A stretch of 64,000 bases of DNA from Leucobacter komagatae. Its GTDB lineage: Bacteria; Actinomycetota; Actinomycetes; Actinomycetales; Microbacteriaceae. Below are positions 58,803-64,000 of this stretch, piece after piece. Positions within the stretch are counted from its first letter, which is position 1, and the number at the start of each line of letters is the position of its first letter. The translations under genes and the position numbers were made by a program. Location: positions 2,232,001-2,296,000 of the forward strand of contig NZ_VFON01000001.1 in assembly GCF_006716085.1 (NCBI RefSeq), given 5' to 3'. The notes under the pieces are model-generated. The model did no database searches, was not told where the DNA came from, and saw nothing but the letters and a program-made list of their open reading frames with translations.

Positions 58803-59569
58803 CCGTCAAGCCTGAGCGACAGCAGCATCCGCTTGGCCTTCGCGTAGTCTTCGGTCTGCATGAACGCGCGCGCCTCGTCCATGGTGCCGAAGTGCTTCGT
58901 TGCGTCGCTGATGCTCACCTGGAGCGTGTCAGCAAACTGCACCAGCGCGGATTCGGTCTGCACGAGGTTGTAGTAGAAGCAGTAACCGGAATCCAGCGAC
59001 GTGTCGCTCACGGCCATCGTTGCGAACACGCCCTCCGCATGCGCGCTCTCAAACGCCCGGTATGTGAACTGCGTCGGGGTCGTGCCGGGCAGGGCGCCAC
59101 TGTATCTGACGTATCCCGGGATTTCGACGGGCACGGCCTCGAGCTCAGCCACTCGGAGAAAACTCGTTTCGTCTGGCCCGTTTTCGTCACCGCCGCAGCC
59201 CCCTCCGAGCCCCATCACTTTGCGCGCGTACCTGAGCTGCAGCTCGCCGGCCTCGTCGAAGACATCGAACACGAAGATCTCGTGCTCGGGCTCCGACCGC
59301 TCGCTCTCGACGACGCGCCACCCCGGCGCAACCTCGAAGCTGCCGACCGTGCGCGGGTCCGAGAAGCGCTCCCACTGCGCCTCGGGCTCCGGTGTGGGTT
59401 CCGCAGTCGGCTCGGGTGAAGGTTTCGGCGCAGGCGTCGAGGTCGTCGGCTTCGGCGTCGGCTCGGGACTCGGCGCACACGCGCTAAGCAGCATGGCTGC
59501 AGCGAGCGCGCCGACTCCGACAGCCCTAGCGGGCGTAGCTCTCCGACGGGGTCTGGGTGCGGCGCTCAT
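58799..59569 (-). CDS. Secreted lipoprotein of unknown function
   Basis: 256 residues. A twin-Arg-containing basic N-terminus, hydrophobic segment and lipobox LSAC (Cys about 31) mark a lipoprotein. A long Pro/Thr/Glu linker (PSPEPTPKPTTSTPAPKPSP, about 33-63) precedes a soluble beta-rich domain starting WERFSDPRTVGSFEVAPGWRV. The domain is probably shared with other actinobacterial surface lipoproteins, but I cannot name it. Three cysteines besides the lipid-bearing one. Confidence 0.82.
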   Translation of the reverse strand: MSAAPRPRRRATPARAVGVGALAAAMLLSACAPSPEPTPKPTTSTPAPKPSPEPTAEPTPEPEAQWERFSDPRTVGSFEVAPGWRVVESERSEPEHEIFVFDVFDEAGELQLRYARKVMGLGGGCGGDENGPDETSFLRVAELEAVPVEIPGYVRYSGALPGTTPTQFTYRAFESAHAEGVFATMAVSDTSLDSGYCFYYNLVQTESALVQFADTLQVSISDATKHFGTMDEARAFMQTEDYAKAKRMLLSLRLDG

Positions 59570-59656
59570 AGCCCGATCCTATGCGGGTTCAGTGAGCACT
59601 GCGAGGGCCGGGCCAGGCGAGCCCGCCGGGCCCCAGTCAGTCCAGCCCGGGTCGAA

Positions 59657-60070
59657 CTACTCGGCCTCGATCGCCGCGATCGCTGTCGCGTCCGCGCCGT
59701 TCAAGAATTCGGTGAGGCGCTCAACCTCGTGGGTCTCACCGATCGCCGCCGCGCCACGGCGCAGCGCGTACAGCGCACGAAGAACGCCGCGGTTCGGCTC
59801 GTGCGACCACGGCACCGGCCCCGCGCCCCGCCAACCCGACTTGCGGAGCGAGTCGAGGCCGCGGTGGTATCCGACGCGCGCGAACGCGTAGGCCCCAATC
59901 TCGTCGTCGGCCGCGGCCGCGCGGTCCGCGAGCACGGCCCACGCGAGCGGGGACTCGGGGTGCGCACGCACGATCTGTTCGGGGTCAGTGCCTGCGGCGA
60001 GCGCGGCGGTCACCTCCGAGTCGGGAGCGAGCAGCGTGGGTTCTGGGCCGAGGAGGTTCTCACCGATCAT
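59657..60070 (-). CDS. DUF3151-family protein
   Basis: 137 residues, helical, with the family phrases ENLLGPEPTLLAPDSEVTAAL, PESPLAWAVLADRA, AYAFARVGYHRGLDSLRKSG and WRGAGPVPWSHEPNRGVLRAL. Actinobacteria-specific and of unknown function. It overlaps the sensor kinase by ATGA and so belongs to the two-component operon here; in many genomes it lies instead near purA, which is also close in this window. Confidence 0.9.
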   Translation of the reverse strand: MIGENLLGPEPTLLAPDSEVTAALAAGTDPEQIVRAHPESPLAWAVLADRAAAADDEIGAYAFARVGYHRGLDSLRKSGWRGAGPVPWSHEPNRGVLRALYALRRGAAAIGETHEVERLTEFLNGADATAIAAIEAE

Positions 60071-61410
60071 GTCGCCAGTGTAGCGACAGGCGCTTCGAGC
60101 GGGATCCGCACCTCGACACAGAACTCCGCTGTACCGGGATCCGTCGCCGACACAACCGACGCAACCGACACAGCCGGCGCGACCTGCGCGGCCGAGGACA
60201 CCGCGAGCGACCCGCCGTGCGCCTGAGCGACGGCCGTGGCAATTGCGAGGCCGAGACCACTGCCCGAGTCGGCGCGAACGCGCCCGCCGCCTCTCACGAA
60301 CGGCTGGTGGAGCCGGTCAAGAGTCTCGGCGGGCAGGGGCTCGGCAGCGTTGCGCACGACAAGCACTGATTCCGCCCCGTCAACCCGCCAGTCGATGGCG
60401 ACGCGGCTGCCCGCCGTCGCGTGCCGGGCCGCGTTGCCGACGAGGTTGTCGAGGAGCCTCGTGAACATCGCCGGATTGACCCGCACGCTATGCGGGGCCA
60501 CGTCGGAATCGACGGTCAACCCGCGCTCCGCAAGCCGCTCTGAAGCGTGGCCAAGCGCGGCCTCCGCAAGCTCGCGGGCCTCACACGGTTCGACGGCGAG
60601 AGACTCCAAGGCACCGCCCGACGCCGCGAGCCCGATTTGCGCCCGCGTCAGGTCGAGGAGCGCCTCGCCCATCTCGATGCTTCGCGCATTTACCTCTCGG
60701 AGCCGCTCGGCGGCGAGCCTGTACTCAGCGAGGGTCGGTTCGGGCCCGTCAAGCAGCACATCGAGCATGGCCTTCTGGGTCGCGAGTGGGGTGCGCAGCT
60801 CGTGCGAGGCGTTCGCCGCGAACAGCTGCTGCGCCCTGAAGGCGCGCTCAAGCCGTTCGAGCATGTCGTCGAGGGTGTCTGACAGATCGGTCAGCTCGTC
60901 GCGCGGGCCGCGGAGCGCCACGCGGCGGTCGAGCTGGCCCGGGGTGGCGGCCCGCGCCGCTGCGTTGATGTCGTGCAGCGGTGAGAGCACCCGCCCAGCG
61001 AGCGCCCAGGCGGCAACGGCCCCGAGCGCGACGATCACGACGAGGGCGATGATCGACGACCAGAGCAGCGTCTGGAAGACGTCGGTGACGTCGCGGATCT
61101 CGAGCACGGGCACAGTAAGCGACAGTTCAGTGAGGCTCTCGGAAGGCAGCGCGGGCTCGGCAGCATCGCCGTAGGGGTAGGTGGGCGCGACCGAGTCGAC
61201 GCCAAGGTCAAGGGTGTCAGCCGGCATCGCCGGGGAGGACTGGATCGCCCAAACCGGCCCGTACCGCATGAACAGGTTCAGGCCAACGACGAGCACCCCA
61301 CCCCCGAGCGCGATGAGCAGCGCGACACTCAGCGTGATGCGCGCTCGGATGGTGAGGCGGAACCGGCCGCGATCCTGACCGCGCCCCTGCGCGCCATCCG
61401 CGCTACGCAT
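60067..61410 (-). CDS. Two-component sensor histidine kinase
   Basis: 447 residues. Two membrane helices (about 25-47 and 118-142) with a ~70-residue extracytoplasmic loop, then HAMP, HisKA with the phospho-His in ASHELRTPLATQKAML, and HATPase_c with N-box NAARHATAGS and SGSGLGLAIATAVAQAHGG. The GTP/ATP lid is complete. It is coupled to the response regulator (8-bp overlap) and to DUF3151 (ATGA). The divergent lipoprotein and efflux genes suggest it controls an export response. The signal is unknown. Confidence 0.94.
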   Translation of the reverse strand: MRSADGAQGRGQDRGRFRLTIRARITLSVALLIALGGGVLVVGLNLFMRYGPVWAIQSSPAMPADTLDLGVDSVAPTYPYGDAAEPALPSESLTELSLTVPVLEIRDVTDVFQTLLWSSIIALVVIVALGAVAAWALAGRVLSPLHDINAAARAATPGQLDRRVALRGPRDELTDLSDTLDDMLERLERAFRAQQLFAANASHELRTPLATQKAMLDVLLDGPEPTLAEYRLAAERLREVNARSIEMGEALLDLTRAQIGLAASGGALESLAVEPCEARELAEAALGHASERLAERGLTVDSDVAPHSVRVNPAMFTRLLDNLVGNAARHATAGSRVAIDWRVDGAESVLVVRNAAEPLPAETLDRLHQPFVRGGGRVRADSGSGLGLAIATAVAQAHGGSLAVSSAAQVAPAVSVASVVSATDPGTAEFCVEVRIPLEAPVATLAT

Positions 61411-62116
61411 CGCCGCTCCCGCGAACAGCTCCAGGGGCCGAGGCCGGAGCGGGCTCCGGCCCGACGATCCGGTAGCCGGCCCCCGACACCGTCTGAATGA
61501 TGCGGGGCTCGCCGAGCCGCTTGCGCAGCGTCGACATCGTCACTCGGATCGCGTTCGTGAACGGGTCAGCGTTCTCGTCCCACGCGCGCTCGAGCAGTTG
61601 CTCAGCGCTGAGCACGCCGCCGCCCGCTTCAAGCAGCGCCCGCAGCAGCGCGAACTCCTTGCGGCTCAGGTGAACATACCTGCCGTCACGAAAGACCTCT
61701 CGGCGGAACGGGTCGAGCTTTACTCCGTGGGCTTCGAGCACGGGTGGTAGGGGCGGCGCGTTCCGCCGGTGGAGGGCGTGCAGCCGCACCAGCAGCTCGG
61801 GGAAGTCGAACGGCTTGACGAGGTAGTCGTCGGCGCCGAGCGCAAACCCCTCGACCTTCTCGTCAAGCAGCCCGGCAGCGGTGAGCATGAGCACCCGGGT
61901 GCCCGGCACGTTCGCGACAATCCAGGCGCACACTTCGTCGCCGTGCAGGCCGGGGAGGTCACGGTCGAGCAGTACGACGTCGTACTCGGTGTACCCGAGC
62001 TGCTCGATCGCGGAGTGCCCATCGAGCACGACGTCGGCGGCGATCGACGAGCGCCGCAACACGGTCTGGGTGGCCTCGGCGAGGTACGCCTCGTCTTCGA
62101 CGATCAGTACGCGCAT
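61403..62116 (-). CDS. OmpR/PhoB-family response regulator
   Basis: 237 residues. Receiver domain with acidic pocket VEDEA, phosphorylated D51 (YDVVLLDRDLPG) and Lys in YLVKPFDFPE; C-terminal winged helix (HLSRKEFALLRALLEAGGGV; AIRVTMSTLRKRLGEPRII). It is first in a three-gene operon (with HK and DUF3151) and is divergent from a lipoprotein-adaptor-ABC operon that it probably regulates. An inverted repeat TCTGC-N6-GCAGA lies in the intergenic region. Confidence 0.95.
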   Translation of the reverse strand: MRVLIVEDEAYLAEATQTVLRRSSIAADVVLDGHSAIEQLGYTEYDVVLLDRDLPGLHGDEVCAWIVANVPGTRVLMLTAAGLLDEKVEGFALGADDYLVKPFDFPELLVRLHALHRRNAPPLPPVLEAHGVKLDPFRREVFRDGRYVHLSRKEFALLRALLEAGGGVLSAEQLLERAWDENADPFTNAIRVTMSTLRKRLGEPRIIQTVSGAGYRIVGPEPAPASAPGAVRGSGDA

Positions 62117-62173
62117 GACGCCCCTCCCTGCAGTTTCATCGCCAAGTCAAGCACGGGGGACATTAAGAAAAGA

Positions 62174-62189
62174 TCTGCAATTTCGCAGA
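62174..62189. promoter_or_regulatory. Inverted-repeat operator candidate between RR and lipoprotein
   Basis: TCTGC-AATTTC-GCAGA, a perfect 5-bp-arm inverted repeat in a ~148-bp divergent intergenic region, 57 bp upstream of the response regulator start and 75 bp upstream of the lipoprotein start. OmpR-type regulators more often bind direct repeats, so the assignment is tentative. Confidence 0.45.
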
Positions 62190-62264
62190 CGCCCTGTTTA
62201 CCCCGGATCCCGTGGGATGGAAGTCGGCTATCACCACAGCCGCTTCGTTTGACAAGGAGACCCC

Positions 62265-62789
62265 ATGAACCATCAAATGTCCTTCCGCAGGCTCACCCTC
62301 ATTGCTCTGCCCGTCGCAGCGCTGCTTCTCGCCGGGTGTTCAAGCACCACGGCCGAGCCCGATTCGGGAAAGGCCGGAGGTGAGTCAAGCACGGGAACGG
62401 GCGCCGATGATTTCCAGGCCTGGCACGTGAAGTACGCCGAGTGCATGCAGGGCGAGGGCATCGACTACCCGACACCGAGCGCCGACCCGAACGCGGCGTC
62501 TGAGGCACTTAACATCGACGAGCTCGGCGGGATGGAGGTGTTCGAAGCCGCCAACAAGGTCTGCGAGGCGAAGGTCGGGCAGCCGCCGGCGCCGACCGGG
62601 CCAGACGGCAAGCCGATGACCGAGGAGGCGATGCGCGAGGAGATGCTGAAAACCACCCAGTGCCTCCGAGAGCACGGCGCTGACGTCGAAGACCCGCAGC
62701 CGGGCGTCGGGCTCACCCTTACGGATGAGATCTCGCCCGAAGCGCTCGAGGCCTGCGGCATTTCCGGCGTCCCGGCGAACGCGGGCTAG
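62265..62789 (+). CDS. Lipoprotein of an efflux locus
   Basis: 174 residues with lipobox LAGC (Cys about 25), Ser/Gly spacer, then a soluble domain with four cysteines in the repeated phrase AECMQGEGIDYPTP... KVCEAKVGQP ... TQCLREHGADVEDPQP ... EACGI, suggesting two disulfides. Such proteins lie before MacA/MacB-like genes in actinobacteria. It starts 3 bp-coupled (stop to next ATG 3 bp apart) with the adaptor gene. The exact role is unknown. Confidence 0.85.
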   Translation: MNHQMSFRRLTLIALPVAALLLAGCSSTTAEPDSGKAGGESSTGTGADDFQAWHVKYAECMQGEGIDYPTPSADPNAASEALNIDELGGMEVFEAANKVCEAKVGQPPAPTGPDGKPMTEEAMREEMLKTTQCLREHGADVEDPQPGVGLTLTDEISPEALEACGISGVPANAG

Positions 62790-62792
62790 CCG

Positions 62793-63857
62793 ATGCGGAA
62801 GCTATGGGTGGCCGTCGCCGCCACTGTCGCGGTCGCTGGGCTCGCTGCGACGGGGCTCGTGCTGCTGCGCCCACCCGCCGCGCCTCCGGTCGAAGAGCAG
62901 GCGCCGGGCGCGACAGCGAAGGTCGCGCAGGGTGACCTCACGGAGCGCACGCTCGTGCAGGGCACGCTCGGCTACGCGGGCGAGCGCGCGGTCTCGGGCG
63001 GCGCGGGCACGCTCACCTCGCGGGCGAAGCCCGGGTCGACGGTGGATCTCGGAGGCGAACTCTTCGCGATCGACAACTCTCCCGTCGCCCTGTTCCGGGG
63101 CCCGCTGCCGCAGTGGCGCTCGTTCGAGCTCGGCATGACGAACGGGCCCGACGTGCAGCAGCTCGAGGCGTCACTCGGCGAGCTCGGCTACTTCTGGGGC
63201 GGCGCCGATGAAATCTTCGACGACAACACACGGATCGGGATCCGGCTCTGGCAAGAAGCTACCGGCAGGCCCGTGACCGGCGAGATCGGCCTCGGCGAGA
63301 TCTTCTTCGCGCCGGGCCCGCTGCGGGTCGCGTCGGCCGAGCTCGAGCCGGGGGCCGCGACGGCGCCGGGCACCCCGATCTTGCGGGTGTCTGAGCTCGG
63401 TAAGAGCGTGAGCGTCGAACTCAAGCTCGCTCAGCAGCGCCTCGCCGTCGTCGGCGCCAAGGTCGAGGTCGAGCTGCCGGGCGGCGTGAAAACCCCCGGC
63501 ACCGTCACCGCGGTCGAGCCGCCGCGCACCCCAGACAAGCAGGGCGAAGGCGCGCCCGAGTCGCCCGCCATTGTGCCCGTGACGGTCACCCTCGACAGCC
63601 CCGAGGATGCCGCGGACATCGACCGCGCGTCGGTGCGCATCGCGTTCACGAGCGAGACCCGCGAGAACGTGCTCTCCGTTCCCGTCGGCGCGCTCCTCGC
63701 GCTGCCCGGTGGTGGGTACGGCCTCGAGGTCGTGGGGCGCGACGGCGCCAAGCCGAAGCAGGTGCCCGTCGAGACGGGCATGTTCGCGGGCGGCATGGTT
63801 GAGGTCTCTGGCGCGGGAATCAAGGCCGGCACCGAGGTGGTGACGGCGGCCTCATGA
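62793..63857 (+). CDS. Efflux periplasmic-adaptor-like protein with peptidoglycan-binding domain
   Basis: 354 residues. Uncleaved N-terminal membrane helix (about 3-25), then a HlyD/MacA-like lipoyl and beta-barrel arrangement split by a peptidoglycan-binding helical domain ([21 protein letters not shown]... [16 protein letters not shown], ~105-155). The C-terminal half has [33 protein letters not shown] and [17 protein letters not shown], typical of adaptor barrels. It is coupled with the ABC ATPase by ATGA. It probably forms an export assembly with the ABC transporter that starts at 63854. Confidence 0.88.
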   Translation: MRKLWVAVAATVAVAGLAATGLVLLRPPAAPPVEEQAPGATAKVAQGDLTERTLVQGTLGYAGERAVSGGAGTLTSRAKPGSTVDLGGELFAIDNSPVALFRGPLPQWRSFELGMTNGPDVQQLEASLGELGYFWGGADEIFDDNTRIGIRLWQEATGRPVTGEIGLGEIFFAPGPLRVASAELEPGAATAPGTPILRVSELGKSVSVELKLAQQRLAVVGAKVEVELPGGVKTPGTVTAVEPPRTPDKQGEGAPESPAIVPVTVTLDSPEDAADIDRASVRIAFTSETRENVLSVPVGALLALPGGGYGLEVVGRDGAKPKQVPVETGMFAGGMVEVSGAGIKAGTEVVTAAS

Positions 63858-64000
63858 TCGAGCTCACGGACATCACTCGCAGCTTCGGCACCCCGCCGGT
63901 CGAGGTGCTGCGCGGCGTCAACCTCACAGTCGAGGCCGGCGAGTTCGTCGGCGTCGTCGGGCCGTCGGGCTCGGGCAAATCGACGCTCCTCAATATCCTC
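63854..64000 (+). CDS. ABC transporter ATP-binding protein (MacB/LolD type), partial
   Basis: The first 49 codons only; it is cut by the end of the window. [19 protein letters not shown] is followed by a clear Walker [15 protein letters not shown]. The insertion of the [16 protein letters not shown] strand is as in MacB/LolD-type export ATPases. The ATG overlaps the adaptor stop (ATGA). A permease should follow outside the window. Confidence 0.9.
   Translation, partial: MIELTDITRSFGTPPVEVLRGVNLTVEAGEFVGVVGPSGSGKSTLLNIL

Noticed and set aside
1-64000. CRISPR arrays, rRNA genes, diversity-generating retroelements or insertion sequences
   Set aside because: No regularly spaced direct repeats, no rRNA sequence, no reverse transcriptase and no transposase were found on either strand.

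Overview
The window is chromosomal DNA of a high-GC actinobacterium. The protein types, the order of conserved genes and the codon use (mostly C- or G-ending) suggest a member of the Microbacteriaceae, such as Leucobacter. This genus call is an inference; no 16S gene is present.

Layout. (1) 1-7.4 kb, minus strand: a Ser/Thr protein kinase and a 2005-residue membrane-anchored Ig-like/fibronectin-type protein. (2) 7.4-8.8 kb: rplK-rplA. (3) 8.8-24.6 kb: a complete, very small (about 15.8 kb) temperate siphovirus prophage integrated in tRNA-Thr(CGT). (4) 24.7-35.6 kb: TAP-type hydrolase, DNA polymerase III delta', YigZ, an S4 RNA-binding protein, a glycosylase-like protein, a TetR/AidB-like dehydrogenase/acyl-CoA ligase module around a perfect palindrome, and a radical SAM gene behind a perfect LexA (SOS) box. 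(5) 35.7-37.7 kb: a P1B-type metal ATPase. (6) 37.7-54.5 kb: a fucose/fucoside island with two GH29 fucosidases, an ABC importer, ROK kinase, ROK, FadR and GntR regulators, mutarotase, CutC, an MlrC-type peptidase, and the non-phosphorylating L-fuconate route ending in an FMN L-lactate oxidase-type enzyme. (7) 54.6-64 kb: chorismate mutase, purA, dps, an epimerase, an HNH protein, a lipoprotein, DUF3151, a two-component system, and the start of a MacAB-like efflux operon cut by the window end.

The prophage is the most interesting part. Its repressor gene runs across the attachment site: in the lysogen the last codons and the stop lie inside the host tRNA gene. If the ends are rejoined in silico, the same reading frame continues through attP for another 21 residues and ends in an ATGA overlap with the next phage gene, followed by two more coupled genes ending with the integrase. 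The integrase ends in Leu-Ala-Ala, like an ssrA degradation tag. This is the architecture of integration-dependent immunity known from mycobacteriophages BPs, Brujita and Giles, here in a phage less than half their size. All lytic genes lie in one roughly 13.6-kb coupled operon on the opposite strand.

In the fucose island the importer and fucosidases would deliver and hydrolyse fucosides in the cytoplasm. Fuconate would pass through dehydratase, SDR dehydrogenase and FAH-family hydrolase to pyruvate plus L-lactate, and the adjacent flavin enzyme would oxidise the lactate. No clear fucose dehydrogenase or fuconolactonase is present in the window.
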